From: Leisingera daeponensis DSM 23529
GTDB lineage: Bacteria; Pseudomonadota; Alphaproteobacteria; Rhodobacterales; Rhodobacteraceae
Assembly: GCF_000473145.1 (NCBI RefSeq)
Contig: NZ_KI421500.1
Coordinates: 2,505,725-2,569,724 of the forward strand
DNA: 64,000 bases
Direction of reading: 5' to 3'
Shown: piece by piece, positions 25,402-34,272 of the stretch
Numbering within the stretch: the stretch's first letter is position 1
Layout: every line of letters starts with the position of its first letter
Notes under the pieces: generated by a model
Databases searched by the model: none
Seen by the model: the letters and a program-made list of their open reading frames with translations, nothing else
What the model was told of the DNA's origin: nothing
Made by a program: the position numbers and the translations under genes

Positions 25402-27000
25402 ATGACATCTGGACGGGTTAACCCGAAATTCCGCCTCGAAGATCAGGGCATCGAGGGCCTGGGCAATGTCTATTACAACTTCATGGAGCCGGCGCTGATC
25501 GAAGCCGCGCTGAAGCGCGGCGAAGGCACGCTGGGCAATGGCGGCGCCTTCCTGGTCACCACCGGTAAATTCACCGGCCGCTCGCCCAAGGATAAACATG
25601 TCGTAAAAACCGACAGCGTGCGCGACACCATCTGGTGGGACAACAATGCAGCGATGAGCCCGGAAGGCTTTGATGCGCTTTATGCCGACATGCTGGAGCA
25701 CATGAAGGGCAAGGACTACTTCGTCCAGGACCTGGTGGGCGGCGCCGACCCGGCACATGCGATCAACGTCCGCATGGTGACCGAGCTGGCCTGGCACAAC
25801 CTGTTCATCCGCACCATGCTGCGCCGCCCGGACCGTGAAGACCTGGATGATTTCATCGCCGATTTCACCGTCATCAACTGCCCCAGCTTCAAGGCCGATC
25901 CCCAGCGGCACGACTGCCGCAGCGAGACGATCATCGCGATGAACTTCGACCGCAAGATGATCCTGATCGGCGGCACCGAATACGCGGGCGAGAACAAGAA
26001 ATCCGTGTTCACCCTGCTTAACTACCTGCTGCCGGAGAAGGGCATCATGCCGATGCACTGCTCCGCCAACCACGCCAAGGGCAACCCGGTCGACACCGCT
26101 GTGTTCTTCGGCCTTAGCGGCACCGGCAAGACCACCCTGTCCGCCGACCCCGACCGCGTTCTGATCGGCGATGACGAGCATGGCTGGGCCGACAACGGCA
26201 CCTTCAACTTCGAAGGCGGCTGCTATGCCAAGACCATCAACCTCAACCCCGAGGCAGAGCCGGAAATCTATGCCACCACCTCCAAGTTCGGCACCGTGAT
26301 CGAGAACATGGTGTTCGATCCGGAGACCAAGGAGCTGGATTTCAACGACGACAGCCTGACCGCCAACATGCGCTGCGCCTACCCGCTGCATTACATCTCC
26401 AATGCATCGTCCAGCGCCCGCGGCGGCCACCCCAAGAACATCATCATGCTGACCTGCGATGCGTTCGGCGTGCTGCCTCCGATCGCGCGGCTGACCCCGG
26501 CGCAGGCGATGTACCACTTCCTGTCCGGCTTCACGTCCAAGGTGGCGGGCACCGAGCGCGGCGTGACCGAGCCGGAGCCGACCTTCTCCACCTGCTTTGG
26601 CGCGCCCTTCATGCCGCGCCGCCCGGAGGTCTACGGCAACCTGCTGCGCGAGAAGATCGCCCAGCATGGCGCGACCTGCTGGCTGGTAAACACCGGCTGG
26701 ACCGGCGGCGCCTATGGTACCGGCTCGCGCATGCCGATCAAGGCCACCCGCGCGCTGCTGACCGCGGCACTGGACGGCTCGCTGGCGGACGCGGAGTTCC
26801 GCAAGGACGCCAACTTCGGCTTTGACGTGCCGGTCAATGTGCCGGGCGTGCCGGAGCTGCTGCTGGATCCGCGCCGCACCTGGGACGACAAGTCGGCCTA
26901 TGACGCGCAGGCGGCCAAGCTGGTGCAGATGTTCTCCGACAACTTCGAACAGTACCTGCCGTTCATCGACGACGACGTGAAGGCCGCGGCCATCGGCTGA
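25402..27000 (+). CDS. pckA: Phosphoenolpyruvate carboxykinase (ATP)
   Basis: Converts oxaloacetate and ATP to PEP and CO2, the first committed step of gluconeogenesis. 532 aa from ATG 25402 behind AGGAGA. Landmarks are [30 protein letters not shown], the kinase-1a loop [14 protein letters not shown], the kinase-2 metal site LIGDDEHGW, and [17 protein letters not shown]. Length and motifs are typical of the ATP-dependent bacterial enzyme. Divergent from chvI and closed by its own terminator. Confidence 0.97.
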   Translation: MTSGRVNPKFRLEDQGIEGLGNVYYNFMEPALIEAALKRGEGTLGNGGAFLVTTGKFTGRSPKDKHVVKTDSVRDTIWWDNNAAMSPEGFDALYADMLEHMKGKDYFVQDLVGGADPAHAINVRMVTELAWHNLFIRTMLRRPDREDLDDFIADFTVINCPSFKADPQRHDCRSETIIAMNFDRKMILIGGTEYAGENKKSVFTLLNYLLPEKGIMPMHCSANHAKGNPVDTAVFFGLSGTGKTTLSADPDRVLIGDDEHGWADNGTFNFEGGCYAKTINLNPEAEPEIYATTSKFGTVIENMVFDPETKELDFNDDSLTANMRCAYPLHYISNASSSARGGHPKNIIMLTCDAFGVLPPIARLTPAQAMYHFLSGFTSKVAGTERGVTEPEPTFSTCFGAPFMPRRPEVYGNLLREKIAQHGATCWLVNTGWTGGAYGTGSRMPIKATRALLTAALDGSLADAEFRKDANFGFDVPVNVPGVPELLLDPRRTWDDKSAYDAQAAKLVQMFSDNFEQYLPFIDDDVKAAAIG

Positions 27001-27026
27001 GGCTGAGCGATTTCCCCTGAGGAAAG

Positions 27027-27054
27027 AAAACCCCGGCCATGCGCCGGGGTTTTT
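27027..27054 (+). terminator. Intrinsic terminator of pckA
   Basis: An 11-bp stem (27027-27037 with 27043-27053; the outer pairs are A-T) with a 5-nt loop, ending in TTTTT, about 27 nt after the pckA stop. Confidence 0.92.
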
Positions 27055-27171
27055 CATTTCAGGAAATTAATTTTCCAATAAATCCTTCCTTAACCCTTCC
27101 GCGCAAACCTTCCGCAAGCGCAGCTTTGCGGCGGGTTTTCTGTTTGTTGCGCCGCACCCAGGGAGGGCGAA

Positions 27172-27849
27172 ATGGATAAAGAGGCTTTGACCGTTTTCAA
27201 CAGCATATTCAGCACCGGCAGCGCATTTGTGTACCGCTGCGCCAATGATGAGAACTTCACCATGAAGTTCATGGCGGGACAGGTCGAAAAACTCTGCGGC
27301 TGCCCGAAGTCGGACATTCTGGGAAACGCAAAGGTCTCTTACGCTGGATTGACCCATGCTGAGGACATCGGCCGCGTCTGCGCCGATGTGGATGCTGCCA
27401 TCGAAAGCCGGGGCAACTGGGACGTTGCCTACCGGCTCAGCCGGCCCGACGGCACGGAAACCTGGGTGCGCGAGCGCGGCAATGCCGTGTTCAGCGACAG
27501 CGGCGAAATGATCTATCTGGAGGGGCTGGTCGTGGATGCCTCAGCCGAGGTCAGCCTGCGCAGGGAACTGCAGGAGACGCTGAACCGCACCGAGGCGGCC
27601 AACGCCGAGATCATAAATCTTGCCGAGAACATCCTGCGGTCGGTGCAGAAGCTGTCGATCCTGGCGATCAACGCCGGGATCGAGGCCGCGCGGGCAGGCA
27701 AGGCGGGGCTGGGCTTTGCCTATCTTGCCCGGGAGATCAAGGCGCTGGCGGATGAGAACAACCGCTGGGCCAGCCGCATCACCGACACGATGGCCCAGCG
27801 CAAGCGCGACGAGGCGCGGGAGGCCGCGAGCGGCACCAAGACCGGTTAG
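27172..27849 (+). CDS. Small soluble PAS protein with a chemoreceptor signalling tip
   Basis: 225 aa, no transmembrane segment. Residues about 10-125 are a PAS_3-like fold (YRLSRPDGTETWVRERGNAVF, then EGLVVDAS). A short helix (about 128-160) leads to a sequence very like the hairpin tip of methyl-accepting chemotaxis proteins: LAINAGIEAARAGKAGLGFAYLAREIKALA (160-193 region), where CheA/CheW bind. The usual long coiled coil is almost absent, so this is a miniature cytosolic receptor or a decoy. No che genes are nearby. Its stop overlaps the convergent dGTPase gene by three bases. Confidence 0.75.
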   Translation: MDKEALTVFNSIFSTGSAFVYRCANDENFTMKFMAGQVEKLCGCPKSDILGNAKVSYAGLTHAEDIGRVCADVDAAIESRGNWDVAYRLSRPDGTETWVRERGNAVFSDSGEMIYLEGLVVDASAEVSLRRELQETLNRTEAANAEIINLAENILRSVQKLSILAINAGIEAARAGKAGLGFAYLAREIKALADENNRWASRITDTMAQRKRDEAREAASGTKTG

Positions 27850-29201
27850 CGGGACACCGACCCCGCAACCATATCCCGTACCTTGAGCGCGTAGCGGTCA
27901 GTCATGCCGGAGACGAAATCGGCCAGCGCGTGCATCGCCGTATAGGCGTCCTCCACCCCGCGCAGGTCCAGATCCACAGCACGGATCAGCTTGCCCCAAT
28001 AACCATGCCTTGCCTTCAGTTCCTCTGCGTCCCAGCTGCACCCGGCAAGGTCGCTGTAAAGACCGTGGAAATGGTCCAGCACCGCGTGCAGCACCTGGCG
28101 CCCGGTGATCTCCAGCTCTGTCTTGCGGCGGGCGACGAAGATCCGCTGCTCCGACAGCTCTTTCAGACGGGCAAAAGCCTGCGCCTTGGAGGATACCTCC
28201 ATCAGCCCGTCGTTAAACTCGCCCATCATGATGGCGTCATAGTGTTCCAGAAAGGCGGTCACGGCGGCGTCGATCGACTGGCCGATGGCAAAGGCGCGCA
28301 ACAGCCCGATGCGGTCGCGCATCGGCAGGCCGCGCTCCTCGTTCGGTTTGCCGACGATCGCTTCCAGCGCCTCCGCAACCTCAGCGCGGTCCAGGTCGCC
28401 CATGCTGGCCGCATCCTCGATATCCAGAATGCGGTAGCAGATGTCATCCGCAGCCTCGACCAGGAAGGCCAGCGGATGCCGCCGCCGCCAGCCGCCCGGC
28501 TCGGCCGGCAGGCCCAGCGCTTCGGCGGTCTCCTCAAACAGCGCTGCGTCCGACTGGAACACGCCGAATTTCTTGAGGCCGACATAGGGCGCTTTGCCGG
28601 TCCCAACAGCCTCATCCCGCACCAGACGGGTGCAGGGGTATTTCATGAACGCGCCCAGCGTCGCATAGCTGAGCCGCAGCCCGCCCTGCTGCTGCGCGTA
28701 TTCCAAGCGCCCGACGATGCGGAACCCCTGCGCGTTGCCCTCGAAATGCTCGAACTCGGCGCGCAGGTGCGGCGGCACTTGTGCTGCGATGCCGCGGCCG
28801 GACCGGAACTGCGCCGCGAACCAGTCGCCGATGCTGTCCTCGCCGGAGTGGCCGAACGGCGGGTTGCCGATGTCATGCACCAGGCAGGCGGCCTCGACGT
28901 GGCCGGCCAGCCGCGCCACCTGATCTGCCGCCAGGCTGCCCCGCTCCGCCAGCGCAGCCCCCGCCCCTGCGCCCAGAGAGCGGCCCACGCTGGCAGTTTC
29001 CATGCTGTGGATCATCCGGTGGTGCACGTGATCATGGTTGTGCAGCGGGTGCACCTGGGTTTTCTGCGCCAGGCGGCGGAACGGCTCGGAAAACAGGATC
29101 CGGTCATAGTCCTGAAGATAGGCCGGGCGGCCGGGTTTCTCGCCATACTCCGGCCGGCACAGCCGCCCCGGGTTCAGCAGCCTGTTCCACTCCATCGCCA
29201 T
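27846..29201 (-). CDS. dgt: Deoxyguanosinetriphosphate triphosphohydrolase-like protein (HD domain)
   Basis: 451 aa, dNTP triphosphohydrolase family. FRRLAQKTQVHPLHNHDHVH, the IHSMETASVGRSL segment (His65) and the catalytic HD pair His109-Asp110 in LVHDIGNPPFGHSGE are all present. The family cleaves dNTPs to nucleoside and tripolyphosphate and helps set dNTP pools. It is about 50 residues shorter than E. coli Dgt, within the range of proteobacterial homologues. The convergent PAS gene overlaps its stop by three bases. Confidence 0.9.
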   Translation of the reverse strand: MAMEWNRLLNPGRLCRPEYGEKPGRPAYLQDYDRILFSEPFRRLAQKTQVHPLHNHDHVHHRMIHSMETASVGRSLGAGAGAALAERGSLAADQVARLAGHVEAACLVHDIGNPPFGHSGEDSIGDWFAAQFRSGRGIAAQVPPHLRAEFEHFEGNAQGFRIVGRLEYAQQQGGLRLSYATLGAFMKYPCTRLVRDEAVGTGKAPYVGLKKFGVFQSDAALFEETAEALGLPAEPGGWRRRHPLAFLVEAADDICYRILDIEDAASMGDLDRAEVAEALEAIVGKPNEERGLPMRDRIGLLRAFAIGQSIDAAVTAFLEHYDAIMMGEFNDGLMEVSSKAQAFARLKELSEQRIFVARRKTELEITGRQVLHAVLDHFHGLYSDLAGCSWDAEELKARHGYWGKLIRAVDLDLRGVEDAYTAMHALADFVSGMTDRYALKVRDMVAGSVSR

Positions 29202-29264
29202 GTGCCTGCTCCTTTGCCTGTCTGACAGCGCTTAAACGGGAGGCCGGGCGGAATTGCAAACGCT

Positions 29265-30161
29265 TCAGCGCGGCTTGATCCCGGCGGGCTCCAGCTTGTG
29301 TTCGGGCTCCACGTGAATCACCGCCTGCGCATCCGGAAGCGCCGCCTTCAGGGCCGCTTCCACCCGGTCGCAGATGTCATGCGCGGCCCGCACCGGCATG
29401 GCACCGTCAACCACCATGTGAAACTCGACAAACAGGGCGCGGCCAGCGCGGCGGGTTTTCAGCCCGTGCACCTGCAGCGCCCCCGCCGCGGAGCGGTGGA
29501 TGATCTCCTCGATTCGCGCGCGCTCCGCTTCGGGTGCGGCCATGTCCATCAGCCCGTTCACGGAGGACGCGATCACCCGCCACCCCTCCCGCAGGATGTT
29601 CACCGCCACCAGCAGCGCCAGAAGCGGGTCAAGAATGGCCCAGCCGCTGGCCAGTGCCAGCCCCAGCCCCGCCAGCACCCCGGCAGAGGTCCAGACATCG
29701 CTCATCAGGTGCCGCCCGCCTGCCGACAGCGCCGGCGAGCTCAGCCTTGCGCCCGCCCGCAGCAGCACCTGCGCCCACAGAAGGTTCACTGCCATTGCCA
29801 GCGCATTGACCAGCAGGCCCGCCGGGCTCCAATCCGCCATCTCGGGCCGGGACAGGGCGTTCACGGCCTCATGCACGATCACCAGCGCGGCAATCACGAT
29901 CAGGATGCCTTCGATCACTGCCGAGAAGTATTCGGCCTTGTGGTGGCCATAGGGGTGGCCTGCGTCCGGCGGCCGCTGGGCATAGCGCACTGCAAACCAG
30001 GCCATCACTGCACCGCCGATGTTCACCAGCGATTCCAGCGCATCGGACAACAGGGCCACCGAGCCGGTCATCTTCCAGGCCGCGATTTTCAGCCCCATCA
30101 CCGCAAGCGCAACGAAGATCGAGCCCGTCGCCAGTTGCTGCGCATTGAACCTTTGAGACAT
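29265..30161 (-). CDS. Cation diffusion facilitator family transporter
   Basis: 298-aa inner-membrane metal efflux protein (CDF/CzcD-FieF type; zinc, iron or manganese). About six transmembrane helices, with the signature DALESLVNIGGA (metal-site Asp and neighbour), DAGHPYGHHKAEYFSAVIEG and a later HLMSDVWTS. The cytoplasmic C-terminal domain (about 200-290) carries FVEFHMVVDGAMPVRAAHDICDRVE, typical of the family. The metal cannot be told from sequence. 23 bp from the TauE-like gene on the same strand. Confidence 0.9.
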   Translation of the reverse strand: MSQRFNAQQLATGSIFVALAVMGLKIAAWKMTGSVALLSDALESLVNIGGAVMAWFAVRYAQRPPDAGHPYGHHKAEYFSAVIEGILIVIAALVIVHEAVNALSRPEMADWSPAGLLVNALAMAVNLLWAQVLLRAGARLSSPALSAGGRHLMSDVWTSAGVLAGLGLALASGWAILDPLLALLVAVNILREGWRVIASSVNGLMDMAAPEAERARIEEIIHRSAAGALQVHGLKTRRAGRALFVEFHMVVDGAMPVRAAHDICDRVEAALKAALPDAQAVIHVEPEHKLEPAGIKPR

Positions 30162-30184
30162 GATCCCTCCCGCCCGCGCCTTGC

Positions 30185-30952
30185 TTACATCAACAGCCCG
30201 CGGCGCAGCAGGTTCAGCCCCGCAACCAGCAAAACCACCAGCGTTGCCCGCCGGAACAGTGCCTGGTCGATCCGGTCATGCAACCGCCCGCCGATCCACA
30301 TCCCCGCCACCGCCGGCACGATCAGCGCCAGCGAGAACGGTGCCGTTTCGGCCCGCATCACACCCGAGCCTGTATGCGCAATCAGAAGCGCCACCGCGCC
30401 CAGGCCGTAGATCACCCCCTGCACCCGGATCTGTTCTGTCTTCTCGGTACCCAGCGCCGTCAGGTAAGCCACCGTCGGCGGCCCCCAGACACCCGAGACG
30501 CCGCCGATCAGCCCGGCAACGCCCCCCACCACGGCCTCGCTGCGGCGGCTGGGATTGGAAAGGGTGAGCACCTTTCCCATCAGCTGACTGCAGGCAAAGA
30601 CCGTCACCGGCAGGCCAATCACCAGAAGCAGCGCCTGCTGCGGCAAGACGCGCACCATCTGCGCACTGAACAGCAGACAAACAAGACCGGTCAGCAGGAA
30701 CACCCGGAACCGGCGGATCGAGGCCAGGGCGGCCGCCGGACCTTGCCGCAGCGCCTGCATGCCGTTTGTCACCAAGGTGGGCAAAATCAGCCCCGCCAGC
30801 GCCAGATCTGGCGCCAGAAACAGGCTGAGGCCGGAGATAAAGATCATCGGCATGGCAAAACCGACCAGGCCTTTGACGGTGCCGGCCAGCAGCGCAATGC
30901 CAAATGCGGCCGACAGCTCCGCCGGGGAAAGAAGAGAAAACAACGCCGTCAT
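30185..30952 (-). CDS. TauE/SafE-family membrane exporter
   Basis: 255 aa with about eight hydrophobic segments and the repeated half pattern of the TauE/SafE (DUF81) family: GTVKGLVGFAMPMIFISGLS in the first half and VGGVAGLIGGVSGVWGPPTVAYL in the second. Members export sulfite, sulfonates or organic anions; the substrate is unknown. It lies upstream of the cation transporter gene and divergent from the acyl-CoA dehydrogenase gene. Confidence 0.88.
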   Translation of the reverse strand: MTALFSLLSPAELSAAFGIALLAGTVKGLVGFAMPMIFISGLSLFLAPDLALAGLILPTLVTNGMQALRQGPAAALASIRRFRVFLLTGLVCLLFSAQMVRVLPQQALLLVIGLPVTVFACSQLMGKVLTLSNPSRRSEAVVGGVAGLIGGVSGVWGPPTVAYLTALGTEKTEQIRVQGVIYGLGAVALLIAHTGSGVMRAETAPFSLALIVPAVAGMWIGGRLHDRIDQALFRRATLVVLLVAGLNLLRRGLLM

Positions 30953-31097
30953 GCCACCGCTGTATCACATCCGCAGCGTGCTGCATCGGCAAAATCAATA
31001 CGCAATATTTGATCCAAATGACACGCCTGTTAGTATTTTTGTTGCGCTGCACCTGCAAAATGATTTACCACCGGGCGACCGAAGAAGGATCTGATTC

Positions 31098-32783
31098 ATG
31101 GCCCACGACGGACAGGACTTGCATATGAAACCGACACTCATTCCCGACCTGCTGGCGCTGACCGCCGCATCGCTGGAACCGCTTGACCAGCTGTTTGAGG
31201 CCGCTCGCGCCTCGGTCAAGGACATGGTGAGCGAGGAGGGCCGGGTATCCGGCCGCCTGATCGAGGAAAACCAGGTGGCGGCACACGGGCTGTCTTGGCT
31301 TGCCACTTACGTCTACAGCCTGCGGCAGATGCAGAAATGGGCGGAAAACCTGCAGGCCGAAGGCAAATTCGGCGAGATGGAACAGCTGATCCACCAGATC
31401 GGTTTTGGCGAATACCTGCTGCAGGTGAACGGCGGCATCCAGATGAACCAGGGCGAAATCATCCGCCCGCAGGACCTGGGCCTGGGCGCGGACGCCTTGA
31501 ACACACTGAACGTGCCCGCGGTGGAGACGCTTTGCGCCCAAGGCAACAGCCAGGCCGCGCGGACCCGGCTGGTGGAGCTGATGGAGACGCAGGCCGGTTC
31601 CACCATGTTCGGCAACTCCGGCCTGGAGGAAGAGCTGGAGATGATCCGCGACCAGTTCCGCCGCTATGCGGTGGAGAAGGTCGAGCCGAATGCCCACGAG
31701 TGGCACCTGAAGGATGAGCTGATCCCGATGGAGGTGATCGAAGAGCTGGCGGAGATGGGCGTCTTTGGCCTGACCATTCCGGAGGAATACGGCGGCTTCG
31801 GCCTCTCGAAGGCCTCGATGGTGGTGGTTTCCGAAGAACTGTCGCGCGGCTATATAGGCGTTGGCTCGCTTGGCACCCGCTCTGAAATCGCGGCGGAGCT
31901 GATCCTCTGCGGCGGCACCGAAGAGCAGAAAGCCAACTGGCTGCCGAAACTGGCCAGCGCCGAAATCCTGCCCACCGCCGTGTTCACCGAGCCGAACACC
32001 GGCTCCGACCTCGGCAGCTTGCGCACCCGTGCGGTGAAGGACGAGAACGGCGATTACAAGATCACCGGCAACAAGACCTGGATCACCCACGCCGCCCGCA
32101 CCCATGTGATGACCCTGCTGGCGCGCACCGACCCGAACACCACCGACCACCGCGGGCTGTCGATGTTCCTGGCGGAGAAGACCCCGGGCACAGATGAGCA
32201 CCCCTTCCCAACCGAGGGCATGACCGGCGGTGAGATCGAGGTGCTGGGCTACCGCGGCATGAAGGAATACGAGCTGGGCTTCGACAAATTCCACGTGAAG
32301 AAGGAAAATCTGCTGGGCGGCGAGGAGAACAAGGGCTTCAAGCAGCTGATGGAGACCTTTGAATCGGCCCGCATCCAGACCGCAGCCCGCGCCATCGGCG
32401 TGGCGCAGTCGGCGCTGGATATCGCCATGCAGTACGCGCAGGAGCGCAAGCAGTTCGGCAAGGCGCTGATCAGCTTCCCGCGCGTCTCCGGCAAGCTGGC
32501 GATGATGGCGGTGGAGATCATGATCGCGCGCCAGCTGACCTATTTCTCGGCCTGGGAAAAGGACCACGGCCACCGCTGCGACCTGGAGGCCGGCATGGCC
32601 AAGCTCTTGGGCGCGCGGGTCGCCTGGGCGGCGGCGGACAACGGATTGCAGATCCACGGCGGCAACGGCTTCGCGATGGAATACAAGATCTCCCGCGTGC
32701 TGTGCGATGCCCGCATCCTCAACATCTTTGAGGGTGCTGCCGAAATCCAGGCACAGGTCATCGCCCGCCGCCTGCTGGGCTGA
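31098..32783 (+). CDS. mcd: Acyl-CoA dehydrogenase, probable (2S)-methylsuccinyl-CoA dehydrogenase
   Basis: 561 aa, about 160 longer than ordinary acyl-CoA dehydrogenases because of an N-terminal extension (about 1-150) with LSWLATYVYSLRQMQKWAE and IHQIGFGEYLLQVNGGI. The core follows: MGVFGLTIPEEYGGFGLSK, VFTEPNTGSDLGSLRT, GNKTWITHAARTHVMTLLAR and QIHGGNGFAMEYKISRVLCDARI. The extension and AELILCGGTEEQK block match my memory of methylsuccinyl-CoA dehydrogenase of the ethylmalonyl-CoA pathway, which oxidises methylsuccinyl-CoA to mesaconyl-CoA. Electrons would go to the EtfAB encoded here. If not Mcd, a related acyl-CoA dehydrogenase. AAGGA precedes the ATG. Confidence 0.78.
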   Translation: MAHDGQDLHMKPTLIPDLLALTAASLEPLDQLFEAARASVKDMVSEEGRVSGRLIEENQVAAHGLSWLATYVYSLRQMQKWAENLQAEGKFGEMEQLIHQIGFGEYLLQVNGGIQMNQGEIIRPQDLGLGADALNTLNVPAVETLCAQGNSQAARTRLVELMETQAGSTMFGNSGLEEELEMIRDQFRRYAVEKVEPNAHEWHLKDELIPMEVIEELAEMGVFGLTIPEEYGGFGLSKASMVVVSEELSRGYIGVGSLGTRSEIAAELILCGGTEEQKANWLPKLASAEILPTAVFTEPNTGSDLGSLRTRAVKDENGDYKITGNKTWITHAARTHVMTLLARTDPNTTDHRGLSMFLAEKTPGTDEHPFPTEGMTGGEIEVLGYRGMKEYELGFDKFHVKKENLLGGEENKGFKQLMETFESARIQTAARAIGVAQSALDIAMQYAQERKQFGKALISFPRVSGKLAMMAVEIMIARQLTYFSAWEKDHGHRCDLEAGMAKLLGARVAWAAADNGLQIHGGNGFAMEYKISRVLCDARILNIFEGAAEIQAQVIARRLLG

Positions 32784-32823
32784 CCGCCAAAAGAGGCCAT
32801 CGCAGGGGAGCGATCCCCTTCTT

Positions 32824-32849
32824 GCCCGGCGTTCGCGCCGGGCTTTTTT
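32824..32849 (+). terminator. Intrinsic terminator of the acyl-CoA dehydrogenase gene
   Basis: A perfect 8-bp stem (32824-32831 with 32836-32843), a TTCG tetraloop and six T (32844-32849), 40 nt after the stop. Confidence 0.94.
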
Positions 32850-32934
32850 GCGCCGCCCGGCAACCGCAGCGCAGAACAAATCTGTTTCCGCTGCGGGTTA
32901 TTCGCTCCCGGCCAAAACCCGTTTACAAGGAGGC

Positions 32935-33618
32935 ATGACACTCTTGCGCTGCTTCCTTGTGCCCTTTCTGTTTCTGCTGGCCGCCTGCGGTGATGCGGTG
33001 CCTGCGGATCAGTCTCCCCGCATCCTGGCAATGGGGGATTCCCTGCTGGCGTGGCACAGCCTGGCGGGCAAATCGATTCCGGACACGGTGGCGCGGGAGT
33101 TGCAGGAACCGGTGGTGGACCGCTCGGTCTCTGCCGCGCGGATGATTTACAAGCTGCCCCTTTCCGGCGCCGCCGGGATGAACATCCGCAAGCAGTACAC
33201 GCCCGGGAAATGGGACTGGGTGATCGTGAACGGCGGCGGCAATGACCTGTGGCTCGGCTGCGGCTGCGTTGCCTGCGGCCGCAAGATGGACAAGCTGATC
33301 ACGGCTGACGGGCGCGGCGGGGCCATCCCCGCGATGCTGTCAGAGCTGCGCGCCACCGGTGCCAGGGTGATCTATGTCGGCTATCTGCGCAGCCCCGGCG
33401 TGGGGTCAATAATCGAGCACTGCCGGGACGAGGGCATCGCGCTGGAAGCCCGCATCACCCGTCTGGCGGCACTGGATGAAGGTATCTTCTTTGTGTCGAA
33501 CAAGGACATGGTGCCCCATGGCGACCGCTCCTATCACGCGCCGGACATGATCCACCCGTCGATCAAGGCCAGCGGAGAGATCGGCCGCAAGGTCGCCGAG
33601 ATTATCCGCCAAAACTGA
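32935..33618 (+). CDS. SGNH/GDSL-type hydrolase lipoprotein
   Basis: 227 aa from ATG 32935, behind a strong AAGGAGG. The N-terminus MTLLRCFLVPFLFLLAAC is a lipoprotein signal (Cys18). The hydrolase fold shows ILAMGDSLLAWHS (block I, nucleophile Ser in GDSL), VNGGGNDL (block III, the Asn/Gly/Asp pattern) and HAPDMIHPSIKASGE (block V, with Asp-x-x-His). Probably an envelope esterase or deacetylase; the substrate is unknown. It has a Cys-rich insert GCGCVACG, unusual in the family. Confidence 0.8.
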   Translation: MTLLRCFLVPFLFLLAACGDAVPADQSPRILAMGDSLLAWHSLAGKSIPDTVARELQEPVVDRSVSAARMIYKLPLSGAAGMNIRKQYTPGKWDWVIVNGGGNDLWLGCGCVACGRKMDKLITADGRGGAIPAMLSELRATGARVIYVGYLRSPGVGSIIEHCRDEGIALEARITRLAALDEGIFFVSNKDMVPHGDRSYHAPDMIHPSIKASGEIGRKVAEIIRQN

Positions 33619-33669
33619 AGGGGCCTGCTCCCGCCCCCTTGGCTGCGCCTTTATGCAATGCACCCAAGG

Positions 33670-33762
33670 CGTTGGGCCGGGCGCCGTGCCGCGCACGGCG
33701 CGGCAGCGCTTTGCCGGAATGACACGGCAGGCACCGCGCCTTGCGCGGCGCCGGGCCCAACG
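33670..33762. repeat. Long GC-rich inverted repeat
   Basis: Two 17-bp arms (33670-33686 and 33746-33762) are inverted copies with one mismatch, separated by 59 bp that contains an inner 7-bp hairpin (33684-33700 region). It lies in a 260-bp gene-free gap between the SGNH gene and the META gene. A structured RNA, a REP-type element or a miniature mobile element are all possible. Confidence 0.6.
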
Positions 33763-33879
33763 GGCGCAAGGCATCTCCAATGCCGCGGCGGCGGGCGGGA
33801 GCACCTGCTGCAGGCTGGCCTTGTACAGGGCGCTGCCGCGCTCCAAAATGATTTGAGATGAATATTGCTGGAGGTCTTG

Positions 33880-34272
33880 ATGCTGCGCGCCGCCCTGATC
33901 GGCTCCCTGCTGCTTGCGAACGCCTGCGCCGGGGATGAGAGCCTGTCGGCCTATGGCGCCGCGGGGGAGATGTGGCAGCTCCGGAGCATCGATGGTGCAG
34001 CCTTTTCAGCGTCTGCGCATCTGACGTTTCCGGAACCGGGCAGGATCGCCGGACGGGGGCCTTGCAACAGTTTCCAAGGCAGCCAGACCGCCCCCTATCC
34101 GTGGTTTGAAACCGGCTCTCTGGCGGTGACGCGCGCCGCCTGCCCGGAGCGGGAGGCAGAGGCCGCGTTCCTTCAAGCCCTGCAGGAGATGACGCTGGCG
34201 GAGGTGTCGGGCGAGGTGCTGATCCTGAGCAATGAAGCGGGCCGCGAGATGCTGTTCACAGGCGGCGGCTGA
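33880..34272 (+). CDS. META-domain (HslJ-like) lipoprotein
   Basis: 130 aa from ATG 33880 behind GGAGG; an upstream TTG (33865) overlaps that site and is unlikely. The signal [16 protein letters not shown] ends in a weak lipobox Cys. The rest matches the META/HslJ fold: [50 protein letters not shown]. Members are envelope proteins linked to stress or resistance; the function is unclear. The 3' end overlaps the convergent recO gene by 17 bp. Confidence 0.7.
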   Translation: MLRAALIGSLLLANACAGDESLSAYGAAGEMWQLRSIDGAAFSASAHLTFPEPGRIAGRGPCNSFQGSQTAPYPWFETGSLAVTRAACPEREAEAAFLQALQEMTLAEVSGEVLILSNEAGREMLFTGGG

